A DNA stretch of 44,624 bases from contig JAHDIE010000030.1 in assembly GCA_020630955.1 (NCBI GenBank), forward strand, positions 1,176 to 45,799, read 5' to 3'. The notes beneath the pieces are model-generated. The model did not search any database, had not been told where the DNA came from, and saw only the letters and a program-made list of their open reading frames with translations. Origin of the DNA: Saprospiraceae bacterium. Lineage in GTDB: Bacteria; Bacteroidota; Bacteroidia; Chitinophagales; Saprospiraceae. A program made the position numbers and the translations under genes. Below are positions 27,901-36,048 of this stretch, in pieces (the first letter of the stretch is position 1; each line of letters starts with the position of its first letter).

Positions 27901-29923
27901 GAACTAAAACAAAATCTTCACTTATTCCATTTGCAGCGGTGGTATGAATATTTCCTGAATGACAACCAAGTGAAATAATCAAAGGTGTTCTTCCTTCATT
28001 GTCATATTGAGAAGGATCTTCCAATCCAAAATCAACAACCCCAATCGCAGAGTGCCCGAAAAAAGTAATGATCGAACAACCCTCGTTCACTCTTTTAATT
28101 ATTCCTTCTGATTGTGCTGATTGCACCTCATTGGTAGAGGTTTTTGAAAATGTAAAAATATCTGCTCCAAATAGACTATTTTGAATGGTGTCTTTCATTT
28201 CTTGAAGGGCATTTTTAATCGCATTTTCCACGTTTGGATCTCCACCACTCAATTGGATTACTTGTTTCATCCAATATCTGTCTTCTATACTTTGTCCTAA
28301 GCGGAAATTTTCCAGATATTTTAGCTGCTTTTCAAGATAGCTTTTGATGTGAATTGGGGACTTTGCAGCTAATCTCCCAATACCCATTTCTGGAAATGAG
28401 TTGTTCCCTTTTGCAAAGCAAAGATTATCAGAACCTGGTTCTCCCCAAGTAGGCACATAATTAATTGAGTCTGGATTAGTTCTTAATAAACCATACTGAA
28501 TACCCTTACCAATGATAAATGTGAAGTTCCAATCAGGCCATCTGTCGTCAAAATAATTTGACCAATTTTTTATTCCGATACTATGATTTTTTATCCCATA
28601 TCCAAACTGATCTATAATTTCTTCAGAATGGATAACTTCAACCTTATAAGAGCCTCCATTTTCAGAACTTCGAAATTCTTGATATTCTTGAATCCAATTT
28701 ATTCCAGCTTCATCTTCTTGGTCCAAATGACTACTGGTGAAAATGACATAACTAGGAGATAGGTTTTCTAAATTTCTAAATCTTATTTCTTCTAAATCTT
28801 TTACTTCTTTAGCTTTTGTGAATACAATCATGTTTCTTTCTAAGTTTGCCCCTGGTAATGCAAATTTTACCAAATTGTCTTCATAAATTCCATCTAAAAT
28901 TATTTTGTTGCTAACATCTAAAATTTTTGGTATCTCCCCATTTGTTTGAAAAGAACTCAGTTCAAAATATTTAGGAAATGAGTGACTCCTGAATGGTATT
29001 TTAAAATAATTTTCATTGTTGGCAACAAACTTTCTTGGATAACTTAAACTTATTTTTGCAATTGAGTTTTTCGCGTTTTGATTTTGATCGATAAGCTCAA
29101 ATAGATTGTTAGATTTTAGGTCCGAAGTAGGAATTTCGTATTGAATTTGTCTTACCGTATCACCATTTTGGATAAAGCTCTCAATAAAACTATCGTTAAA
29201 ATAACTTTGAATTGTGTGGTTAAATGGATTAGTACCTATTCTAAAATCAATGTAAGCGTTTGGAGAACCTTCGAATATTTGTGAACAACTAAAATTAATA
29301 GAATGAACTTGTTTTAAGTTGGAACCAAAGCCTTCAGTCGTTGTAAAATTTGAATATCTAACGTCTGCACCATTTAGGATTGGTCGTAAGTGAAAGTCAT
29401 TGAACACATAAGTTTCTTCATGTTGATAAAAGTCTTCAGCAGGAGGTAAATTGTTTGAAATATTGTTCTCAATGCTTTCGTATCTTTCTTGATTTTGAGG
29501 CTCAATTCCCCAACAAAGGAAATAACTCCGATCGTCGGTAAACATGCTATAATAGGGATTTATTTGTTCGTTTTCCCAATCTCTAAAAAGTGTTTGATCT
29601 AATTCACCACGATTTTTTTGACCATAGAACAAAATGAAATCACCTTCGCTAAAAATTTCATCAGTACTTACGTAAATAGGTATTTTCTTTCCTAGAGAAT
29701 AAAGCTGAAATTCATTTCCTTTTATTTGTGAAGGCACTCCTGATTCTATTAAGTCAGCATAGGTAATTTGGTAAACTTGATCTTCATTGATGGTAAACTT
29801 CAAGTATGTCTTATCGTAATCAATCCACTCATTTCCATAAAGGGATTCAGAATCGAAATTCATTTGAGCTTGGCATTGAAAGACTAAAAATAGCAATATA
29901 GCTGAAGGTGTCAGTAGTTTCAT
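24986..29923 (-). CDS. porU2: PorU2-type T9SS sortase, C25 cysteine peptidase (copy B)
   Basis: 1645 residues from ATG 29923. This start gives a signal peptide (MKLLTPSAILLFLVFQCQAQ), whereas the longer frame to 30001 adds 26 unlikely residues. It is colinear with copy A over its whole length, including the C25 dyad His624 (TFFGHSA) and Cys654 (SLGCHSGN), the segment DNINPLLDVTFDGIRIL and the ending DGFGKLVIMR. Both copies appear catalytically intact, so this is not a decayed duplicate. The final FlgD-Ig-like part (INYPNPFSTST, MTLSGKVVKEI, IKWNGTDDYG, LANGVYLYRF) is also kept. Expected site of action is the outer-membrane surface. A 17-base palindrome lies 76 bases upstream of the start. Copy B may process a different cargo subset; this is inferred. 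Confidence 0.85.
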   Translation of the reverse strand: MKLLTPSAILLFLVFQCQAQMNFDSESLYGNEWIDYDKTYLKFTINEDQVYQITYADLIESGVPSQIKGNEFQLYSLGKKIPIYVSTDEIFSEGDFILFYGQKNRGELDQTLFRDWENEQINPYYSMFTDDRSYFLCWGIEPQNQERYESIENNISNNLPPAEDFYQHEETYVFNDFHLRPILNGADVRYSNFTTTEGFGSNLKQVHSINFSCSQIFEGSPNAYIDFRIGTNPFNHTIQSYFNDSFIESFIQNGDTVRQIQYEIPTSDLKSNNLFELIDQNQNAKNSIAKISLSYPRKFVANNENYFKIPFRSHSFPKYFELSSFQTNGEIPKILDVSNKIILDGIYEDNLVKFALPGANLERNMIVFTKAKEVKDLEEIRFRNLENLSPSYVIFTSSHLDQEDEAGINWIQEYQEFRSSENGGSYKVEVIHSEEIIDQFGYGIKNHSIGIKNWSNYFDDRWPDWNFTFIIGKGIQYGLLRTNPDSINYVPTWGEPGSDNLCFAKGNNSFPEMGIGRLAAKSPIHIKSYLEKQLKYLENFRLGQSIEDRYWMKQVIQLSGGDPNVENAIKNALQEMKDTIQNSLFGADIFTFSKTSTNEVQSAQSEGIIKRVNEGCSIITFFGHSAIGVVDFGLEDPSQYDNEGRTPLIISLGCHSGNIHTTAANGISEDFVLVPEKGAIAFYASSGVAFVPAQELHGIKLYDLLGNEMYGKELGLIQKRMLEEINTNGSFDMITLQQQLTLHGDPATKIYSSPSPDYTPDLASFRTVPEIVSGRLDSIDICFDIVNLGRYSDERIPYSLIHSHSNKRDTFYYTTNGIHSRKNLCHTIPINIANDIGENLIEVFLDYKQEIEELPQPQAELNNSLIDAYQIPGFSFFVLNDNPIPYYPHEFAITNEDQITLQASTGNGFIGTRDYIVEIDTTELFNSPLKLSIQKEYNGGLVKWTPEIEYKDQQVYYWRVRVADPENGITLWNSSSFVHLDAYDYGWNQSHFYQFLKDDFTTIKVDSTTRDFEYIESDYEYDILNVKRTINSFSEFRVNSSFTELHSFADIQAGVFIGLIHPTSFKLFTCPIGGTLGADEIWENRERNLWPFKTNTEEDRQQLIAFLSLPEFDDYYIIMFTVQDEFKDCEPEEWSDELFEIFENEGATQIRELVGNPRPYIFAYQKGHGFIDEAISNHPDEALSRKIVIEGKWFQGKIKSNKIGPAKAWTTMLWNKENFNNNEDSLFVNLYGVNHNDKEELLAKEILLPEFDLSFINAETHPEIFLELYSKDTVSLTSPDLGYWRVLYQALPDAVFNANEGFVFESDTLLRGQDLKLNYTIDNASKVDLDSLLIHYALIDSQNNEILSTKKKAPIKGKESLPDEFTYNTTNLKGKYQFVVELNPNQDQSELYDFNNIGIINFLVKVDNINPLLDVTFDGIRILEGDIVSPKPLIKISLTDEDPLLLLNNIEDFFLTLEYPDGTIAEVALDDTSVNFIPAEEDQSSNTACIEFSPTLSEGNYTLNVQAKDATGNFSGDHAYSISFEVIEDNKISRVINYPNPFSTSTEFIFWLTGDLIPNNYHIKIMTLSGKVVKEISQMELGPIRVGINRSAIKWNGTDDYGQKLANGVYLYRFYSDLDQELDNIEIESIDHFYKDGFGKLVIMR

Positions 29924-29998
29924 AAGTCGGATTTCAGTAAAGTATAATGATCTAAGAAGCACAATATTAAAATGCTCGAAAGCTAACTGCCTTTGACT

Positions 29999-30015
29999 CA
30001 TACTAAATTAGTATG
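29999..30015. promoter_or_regulatory. 17-base perfect palindrome, operator-like
   Basis: CATACTAA-A-TTAGTATG is an 8+1+8 perfect inverted repeat in the divergent region between PorU2 copy B and the GT2 gene. The spacing and symmetry fit a dimeric DNA-binding regulator. No known regulator can be named from it. Confidence 0.4.
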
Positions 30016-30137
30016 TTCGTAGTGAGGATGTTTTTATTTAACGTAATTGAATTCCAATTAATATATCTACTGGCAATTTTTTTAATTAACACATTATCTT
30101 ACTTATAAGTATTCCCATATTATTACTCTTTGTTCAA

Positions 30138-31172
30138 ATGTATTTTTGGAATATTATGTTTCGAAAATTAGTTCTTTATAATGAAACGACTCTCACAACC
30201 AATAATGAACAACTAAGCATTTTAGTTTGTGCAAAAAATGAATGTGAGAATTTGACAGAGCTTATACCACTATTATTAAATCAAAAAAAACTTTCAAAAC
30301 TGATTGTGGTGGATGATTTTTCTGAAGATAATTCTTTAGAACTTTTGAAGGTTTCGGCAAGTAAAACTCAAAACTTACAAGTTGTTAGCTGCTCTAAAAG
30401 TATTAAGGGTAAAAAACAAGCACTTATGGATGGTCTATCGAACATTAAGGAGGGTTTGATCCTTCTAACAGATGCAGATTGCAGACCAGCTTCTAAAGAT
30501 TGGTCGAGTTATATGGCTTCCAGTGCGCTTAACTATGATATTGTGCTCGGCTTTAGCCCGTATAAAAAGACAAATGGTTTTCTTAATCGGTGGATTCGTT
30601 ACGAAGCTATCTTAACGGCAATTCAATATCTTTCATTTGCCCTGAATGGAAAACCCTACATGGGGGTTGGTAGAAATCTCTTGTATAGAAAATCATTGAT
30701 CAATAGGGGAGAAGCCTTGTTAAAAAATTTGAACCTTAGTTCTGGTGACGATGATCTGATGATTAATCAATTGGCAACTTCAAAAAACTGTACGATTCAA
30801 ATTGATCCTAAAGCTTGGACATATTCTGATCCACATAAAAATTGGAAATCTTATTTTAATCAAAAAAGAAGGCACCTTACAACCGCCTCAAACTATAAGT
30901 TTTCGCATCAAATGTTATTGTTATTATTTTCAGCCAGTTGGATCTTATTCTATTTCTTTCTTATTCTCCTTTCGGTAAATGGCTTCCTATGGTTAGGAAT
31001 TTGTCTTTATTTTATTCGATTTTTTAGCACTTTTCAAATGGCTAAAAATCTTTTTTCAAAATTAGGCGGTAAGGATTGTTTGAGTCATTGGTGGTATTTA
31101 GATCTGTTTACCGCTATTTATTTTTTGATTTTCTCCATCTTTACAATTATTCCCCAAAGGAATTCGTGGTAA
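30138..31172 (+). CDS. Family 2 glycosyltransferase, membrane-associated
   Basis: 344 residues. The N-terminal GT-A fold begins with LSILVCAKNECENL and LIVVDDFSEDNSLELL, followed by the DxD-type motif TDADCRP, GVGRNLLYRKS, the acidic SSGDDDLMINQ (catalytic base region) and QKRRHLTTAS (a Q-x-x-R-W-like motif). Two or three C-terminal membrane helices (about 255-285, 320-340) anchor it. It should transfer a sugar from a nucleotide donor to a lipid or polysaccharide acceptor at the inner membrane; donor and acceptor cannot be read. The start at 30138 is kept; an ATG six codons later is equally possible. It is separated by one base from rsmG and probably leads the operon GT2-rsmG-mscS. Confidence 0.88.
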   Translation: MYFWNIMFRKLVLYNETTLTTNNEQLSILVCAKNECENLTELIPLLLNQKKLSKLIVVDDFSEDNSLELLKVSASKTQNLQVVSCSKSIKGKKQALMDGLSNIKEGLILLTDADCRPASKDWSSYMASSALNYDIVLGFSPYKKTNGFLNRWIRYEAILTAIQYLSFALNGKPYMGVGRNLLYRKSLINRGEALLKNLNLSSGDDDLMINQLATSKNCTIQIDPKAWTYSDPHKNWKSYFNQKRRHLTTASNYKFSHQMLLLLFSASWILFYFFLILLSVNGFLWLGICLYFIRFFSTFQMAKNLFSKLGGKDCLSHWWYLDLFTAIYFLIFSIFTIIPQRNSW

Positions 31173-31173
31173 A

Positions 31174-31806
31174 ATGAATAAAGACATAATAAAGGAATAC
31201 TTTCCTGAACTTAACCAAGAGCAGTTAGAACAATTACATGTTTTCGGAGAGCATATCCAGTTTTGGAACGATAAAATCAATGTTATTTCTAGAAAAGATA
31301 TTGATAATGTAATGGAACATCATATTCTTCATTCTCTTTATATAAAAAGAGTCATCCGTTTTAAAGAAAAAGCTAAAATATTAGATCTAGGCACAGGAGG
31401 TGGTTTTCCTGGAATTCCACTGGCGATTTGTTTTCCCCAAACCAAGTTTCACCTTATAGATGCCAGGGCAAAAAAGATATCTGTTGTAAAAGAAGCAATC
31501 GAAAAGTTAAATTTGAATAATGTAACGGCAGAACACATTAGAGCAGAAGAACTAAAGACTAAATATGATTTTGTAGTTACCAGGGCCGTTGCCAAGTTGG
31601 ACAAATTAATGTCCTGGAGTCGCTCACTAATTTCCGAAAAGCACCAACATTCCATCCCAAACGGAATTATTGCGCTTAAAGGTGGGGATCTGAAAGATTT
31701 AAGAGCTGAAATTGCTAAACATGAGTATATAGAAGAATTTGCAATTTCAGATTGGACCGATATAGAATATTATTTTGAAAAATATGTAATTTACGTGCAA
31801 GCCTAA
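31174..31806 (+). CDS. rsmG: 16S rRNA (guanine-527-N7)-methyltransferase RsmG
   Basis: 210 residues, the family's normal length. The SAM-binding motif ILDLGTGGGFPGIPLAI (69-85) and the family pattern WNDKINVISRKD...HILHSL are clear. The motif VVTRAVAKLDKLMSW follows, as in E. coli RsmG/GidB. It methylates G527 of 16S rRNA in the cytoplasm; loss gives low-level streptomycin resistance in several bacteria. It begins one base after the GT2 stop codon and is followed 12 bases later by the MscS gene. Confidence 0.95.
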   Translation: MNKDIIKEYFPELNQEQLEQLHVFGEHIQFWNDKINVISRKDIDNVMEHHILHSLYIKRVIRFKEKAKILDLGTGGGFPGIPLAICFPQTKFHLIDARAKKISVVKEAIEKLNLNNVTAEHIRAEELKTKYDFVVTRAVAKLDKLMSWSRSLISEKHQHSIPNGIIALKGGDLKDLRAEIAKHEYIEEFAISDWTDIEYYFEKYVIYVQA

Positions 31807-31818
31807 GAAAGATATAGT

Positions 31819-33156
31819 TTGAAAGAAATATTATTTACCATCGGCAATTTTAGTTTTACCTACGATGATTTAGTAGGGCTGGCATTGGTTGCTCTTTTTT
31901 GTTGGTTACTCAATAGTTTCTTCGTAAAATGGTTGGTACCAAGTATGACAAAGGGAAAGGATTTAGCGGAGAGATCTGTTAAAAATATTAAAAGACAATT
32001 TGGTTTTTTAGCCCTTTTGATATTCGTATTGATAGCTATTTTAACGCTTGGGCTGAATCAAAATGTCTTTATTGTAGATGGTTATAATTATCAAATTAGC
32101 CATTTTATTTTTCTTCTGATTACCATACAAGGAATGAGAATCTTGTTTTGGTTTATTTCTAATTTATATATCCATGACTATTATACAAGTAGAGATAGTA
32201 GAAGTAAAATAGAACTTCAAGAAGGTAAAAATGCAATTGAACAAGAATCAAAAGTTAATAGGGTTTTTCGATACATTCTTACTGTCCTAGGCTTGATCTT
32301 TTTACTCAATATTTTCAATATTGACATGTCTCTTTTTGAGAACACGATGAAGGATGGTAATATATTCAGCTTCAAAATATCAAATATTCTTACTTCTGTT
32401 TTAATATTTTTGGTAGCACAACTGATTGTGTGGTTATTTATTCAGATTATACTGTATAGTGTCTACAAAAGAAGAAAAGTTGATCATGGGGCACAGTATG
32501 CGATAAACCAACTTTTTACCTATATCGTTTTTGTAATTGCTTTTATTCTAATTTTAGATAACATTGGTTTAGATATTACCATTTTGTTGGGAGGAGCAGC
32601 CGCACTTTTGGTTGGAGTTGGCTTAGGTCTACAACAAACATTTAATGATTTTATTTCTGGATTGGTATTACTCTTTGAACGAACGGTTGCTGTAGGTGAT
32701 GTTTTGGAAATTGGTACCGTAGTTGGAATTGTAAAAAAAATTGGATTACGTGCTTCAACAATTGAGACACGAGGAAATATTACCATGCTTGTTCCTAATT
32801 CCAAATTGGTTAATGAAAATGTTGTAAACTGGACACATTTTGATGACAAGGTTAGGTTTGATCTTACGGTAGGAGTAGCATATGGATCTGATACACAACT
32901 GGTAAAAGATATACTTATTGAAATTGTAAAGAGTAATCCTTATGTAATAAATTATCCTGCACCATTTGTCCGGTTTAATGAATTTATGGATAGTGCATTA
33001 AGCTTTACTGTATATTTTTTTTCAAGAAATTTTATTGTAATTGAGGACATTAAAAGCGATATGCGATTTGAAATAGATAAAAAATTTAGAGAAAATAATA
33101 TTTCAATACCTTTCCCACAGCAAGATGTGTGGATTAGGTCTACACCTAAAGAATAA
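31819..33156 (+). CDS. MscS-family mechanosensitive channel
   Basis: 445 residues. The start is TTG at 31819: the in-frame rsmG stop (TAA, 31804-31806) is four codons upstream, and the next ATG at residue about 38 would remove the first membrane helix. Several membrane helices precede the Gly/Ala-rich pore helix (LLGGAAALLVGVGLGLQQTFNDFISG). The MscS beta domain follows (LLFERTVAVGDVLEIG, VVGIVKKIGLRASTIETR, LVPNSKLVNENVVNWT), and a C-terminal alpha/beta domain ends at ISIPFPQQDVWI. It releases solutes on hypo-osmotic shock from the inner membrane. The last 11 bases overlap the convergent PagL-like gene. Confidence 0.92.
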   Translation: MKEILFTIGNFSFTYDDLVGLALVALFCWLLNSFFVKWLVPSMTKGKDLAERSVKNIKRQFGFLALLIFVLIAILTLGLNQNVFIVDGYNYQISHFIFLLITIQGMRILFWFISNLYIHDYYTSRDSRSKIELQEGKNAIEQESKVNRVFRYILTVLGLIFLLNIFNIDMSLFENTMKDGNIFSFKISNILTSVLIFLVAQLIVWLFIQIILYSVYKRRKVDHGAQYAINQLFTYIVFVIAFILILDNIGLDITILLGGAAALLVGVGLGLQQTFNDFISGLVLLFERTVAVGDVLEIGTVVGIVKKIGLRASTIETRGNITMLVPNSKLVNENVVNWTHFDDKVRFDLTVGVAYGSDTQLVKDILIEIVKSNPYVINYPAPFVRFNEFMDSALSFTVYFFSRNFIVIEDIKSDMRFEIDKKFRENNISIPFPQQDVWIRSTPKE

Positions 33157-34225
33157 TACCAGAATTGATGCTCAGATATTGTGCTACAAATTTATGAGAC
33201 CTGACTCCAATTCCAAAAAACAATTTTGTTTCTGAACTCGATATTATTTTCCTAACATAGTTCAGAGAGAACTTTGTCGAAAAAGTATTTCTCCGAATTT
33301 TTTCTTCAAAAGGCAAATAGTACCCTAGTTGCACTCTAGTAAACATGTTTCCAAACAGAAAATCTCCTGAAACCTTGAAAATAAAATCTCTTGCTTCTCT
33401 AGCAGCAACTTTATTAGTTTCAAACTGAGTTTTCATGAAATAATACTCAGCATAATTATATTGAAAACCAATACCACCGACAAGTCTAAAAAATTCGAAA
33501 AAATTATAATGGGCATACAGACTTATCTGAGGAATTTTAAAATTTAAGCTATTGGGAATATTAATCTGACGATATCCCAAACCAACATTAAATTCTAAGT
33601 TCCACTTGTCGAAAATTGATTGGGAAATGTATTTTGATTTCTTCTTTAAAGCTTGTTCCTCTTGCATCTTAAATCTTAATCCAAAGAGAATGTTCAATGA
33701 ATTAAGACCTGCATTTGGAGCTTTCGCCGCTCCATTGGAATAATGAAATATTTGTGGGGCAAGATGTAGTAAAATTCTGTCTGTTGCTTGGTATGTTAAT
33801 TCGTAGCGGAGCGTAATGATGGAATTTAGTTTTGAGCCAATGGCATTGTTCATGTTGTTTTGATCATATCCAGTGTTTAAATACGAAATGCCCATTCCCA
33901 TTTGACAATAAGCCTTAAAACTATCAGTGGAAAGTGTTTTGAAACCAATGCTAGGATAATAAGCATAAGCCGAGCCAAGTTGTTCAGTATTAAATTGATG
34001 AAAATGAAAATGATGACTGATTTGCGGAAGCTTCCAAAACCGTTGCCAATGAATAGTGGTATCTTTTTTTATTTCATATTCAAGATCGAAACCATATGTG
34101 AAGTTAGGCTGATCAAAGCTTAGAAAATCTCTATGTCTAATAATGTTTCCAGAAAAAAAAGAAGCACCTACAGATTGAGCGGATAACTGTTTTTCAACCA
34201 AAAGAAAAACAACAAGTAAGACCAA
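33146..34225 (-). CDS. PagL-like lipid A 3-O-deacylase (acyloxyacyl hydrolase family)
   Basis: 359 residues from TTG 34225. The motif FHYSNGAAKAPNAGLN contains the catalytic His and Ser of PagL (H-x-SN, followed by PN-x-G-x-N). Beta-strand-rich flanking sequence fits an outer-membrane barrel. Expected reaction: removal of the 3-O acyl chain of lipid A at the outer membrane. The TTG start leaves a short hydrophobic N-terminus without basic residues. Reading back in frame to an ATT at 34249 gives NKRSILKLVLLVVFLLVEKQ, a better signal peptide; this ATT overlaps the TAA of the upstream ammonia-lyase gene. The second half (about 180-359) repeats barrel-like strands and is longer than classical PagL. 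It is convergent with MscS. Confidence 0.78.
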   Translation of the reverse strand: MVLLVVFLLVEKQLSAQSVGASFFSGNIIRHRDFLSFDQPNFTYGFDLEYEIKKDTTIHWQRFWKLPQISHHFHFHQFNTEQLGSAYAYYPSIGFKTLSTDSFKAYCQMGMGISYLNTGYDQNNMNNAIGSKLNSIITLRYELTYQATDRILLHLAPQIFHYSNGAAKAPNAGLNSLNILFGLRFKMQEEQALKKKSKYISQSIFDKWNLEFNVGLGYRQINIPNSLNFKIPQISLYAHYNFFEFFRLVGGIGFQYNYAEYYFMKTQFETNKVAAREARDFIFKVSGDFLFGNMFTRVQLGYYLPFEEKIRRNTFSTKFSLNYVRKIISSSETKLFFGIGVRSHKFVAQYLSINSGIIL

Positions 34226-34248
34226 CTTTAAGATTGACCTTTTATTAA

Positions 34249-35733
34249 TTAGATGTGTTCCCTCAAAAATAATTCAGTCGCTTTTATATCTGGAGCTAAA
34301 AATCTATCTACTGTTAATCTTGGCACTATCTTTCTATACTTTTCAAATAATAAATTTAATTCAGGAGCCAATTGTACATCTTTCCTATGTTCTATAGATT
34401 GACAAGCCATCATCCATTCAATGGCCATCAAACTATAGACATTATTAACAACACGATGTAATTTGGTCGCAGCATTGGCCGCCATGCTAACATGATCTTC
34501 TTGTCCCTTACTCGAGACAATTGAGTCAGCAGATGCTGGTGTACACAGTTGTTTGTTTTGGCTCGCAACCGATGCCGCAGTGTACTGGCAAATCATAAAA
34601 CCAGAATGTAATCCAGGATTATCAGCCAAGTATGGAGGAAGTCCTCTATCCCCATTGATTAATTGATAACCTCTTCTTTCGGATATACTGCCTAGTTCTG
34701 ACAATGCAATACATAGATAGTCCATAGGTATTGCAAGAAGTTGTGCGTGGAAGTTTCCTCCAATTAAAATCAAATCTTCTTCATCGAAAATATTTGGATT
34801 ATCCGTTACTGCATTGATTTCGTTTTCTACAATTTCACTAACATGGTCAATGGCTTTTTTGCTAGCTCCATGGACCTGTGGGATACATCTAAAAGAATAT
34901 GGGTCTTGTACACTATATATTGTATTCGAAAGTTTAGTATCACTTAATAACTGATTGATACTTGCAGCAACTTCCTGCTGTCCAGAATGATTTCTAATTC
35001 TATGAAGAGAAGGATGAAAAGGATCTTTCTTACAAGCAAAACCAATACATGACATAGTTGCTGTGTAGTTGGCAATTTTTAATAGTTTTTTCGCACTCCA
35101 AACCGAATGCAATGCATATGCTAATGAGAATTGAGTTCCATTTAACAGCGCCAATCCTTCTTTGAATGATAATTTTAAAGGAGATAGACCGATGCTTTGC
35201 AATGCAATTGATGAATCCATTCTTTTTTCTTCAAAATGTACTTCGCCCAAACCGATTAAGGGTAAACTTAGATGAGCTAGGGGAGCTAAGTCTCCTGAAG
35301 CACCCAATGATCCTAATTGATACACAATGGGAGTTATGCCATTATTGAATAAAGTGATCATGGCTTGAACCAGCTCTAATCTTATTCCAGAATAACCTTG
35401 AGATAAATTGTTGATTTTTAAAGCCAACATGGTCCTAACAATTTCTTTTGGTACTTCTTCTCCTACACCACAAGCGTGAGACATGACCAGATTGTGTTGG
35501 AGATCAGATAGCTCTTCTGCCTTAATTTCAACATTACACAAAGAACCAAAGCCCGTATTTATTCCATATAATGCTTCTTTCTTTAGCTCTAGCCTTTCTT
35601 CTAAGTATGCTCTATTTTTCTGAATTCGTCTTTTCAGATTGTCAGAAAGCGCTATTTCTTCACAGTTTTGGAGGCCATTCCAAAATTTATCTAATGAGTC
35701 GACCTTTTCAGTAAGTACTAGTTTCATGTTCAT
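34249..35733 (-). CDS. hutH: Histidine ammonia-lyase
   Basis: 494 residues from ATG 35733; the ATG at 35727 is an alternative. The MIO-forming triad A145-S146-G147 lies in GSLGASGDLAPLAH, and the catalytic Tyr56 in YGINTGFG. The substrate-selecting pair is Ser-His (VMSHACGVG), as in HutH of Pseudomonas and unlike tyrosine ammonia-lyases (His-Leu). Other conserved blocks are KEGLALLNGTQ, VQDPYSFRCIPQVHGA, GGNFHA, SERR and GQEDHVSMA. It converts L-histidine to urocanate and ammonia in the cytoplasm. No hutU, hutI or hutG is present in the window, so the rest of the pathway must be elsewhere, or urocanate is used otherwise. Confidence 0.93.
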   Translation of the reverse strand: MNMKLVLTEKVDSLDKFWNGLQNCEEIALSDNLKRRIQKNRAYLEERLELKKEALYGINTGFGSLCNVEIKAEELSDLQHNLVMSHACGVGEEVPKEIVRTMLALKINNLSQGYSGIRLELVQAMITLFNNGITPIVYQLGSLGASGDLAPLAHLSLPLIGLGEVHFEEKRMDSSIALQSIGLSPLKLSFKEGLALLNGTQFSLAYALHSVWSAKKLLKIANYTATMSCIGFACKKDPFHPSLHRIRNHSGQQEVAASINQLLSDTKLSNTIYSVQDPYSFRCIPQVHGASKKAIDHVSEIVENEINAVTDNPNIFDEEDLILIGGNFHAQLLAIPMDYLCIALSELGSISERRGYQLINGDRGLPPYLADNPGLHSGFMICQYTAASVASQNKQLCTPASADSIVSSKGQEDHVSMAANAATKLHRVVNNVYSLMAIEWMMACQSIEHRKDVQLAPELNLLFEKYRKIVPRLTVDRFLAPDIKATELFLREHI

Positions 35734-35739
35734 AATCAA

Positions 35740-36048
35740 TAATTAGCAGCAAAGTACGATTTTTATAAAATTTTGCGCAAATCTCATTTTTAGAAGGTTA
35801 ATAGTCCTTAGCAAAGGGTTAAACAAGGGTTAAATTACAAAGTAAAAAATACTATATGTTTTGCATAACTTATTGATAATCAATAATTAGAGATATATTT
35901 TAAATAGCTTGCAGTATATGACTTTTGGAACTTTTACGTTGAATAAAAAGTCTTATGTATAAAAGCTGTATTTTTGACCGCCTTTGTAAAAAAAGGGATC
36001 AAAAACGCCTGATTCAGAAGTATTTGATAACAATAAAATTCAGGAAAA
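35740..36048. other. Divergent intergenic region between hutH and the OmpH pair
   Basis: About 310 bases without a gene. It holds a 15-base direct repeat ATAATCAATAATTAG at 35732-35746 and 35876-35890, a 17-base perfect palindrome at 35870-35886 and a -7-like TATTTTTG at 35969-35976 without a clear -33 element. It probably contains promoters for both divergent genes. No RNA gene was recognised. Confidence 0.5.
35870..35886. promoter_or_regulatory. 17-base perfect palindrome, operator-like
   Basis: TTATTGAT-A-ATCAATAA is an 8+1+8 perfect inverted repeat, overlapping the second copy of a 15-base direct repeat whose first copy covers the hutH start. The arrangement could let a dimeric regulator act on both divergent genes. 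Confidence 0.42.
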
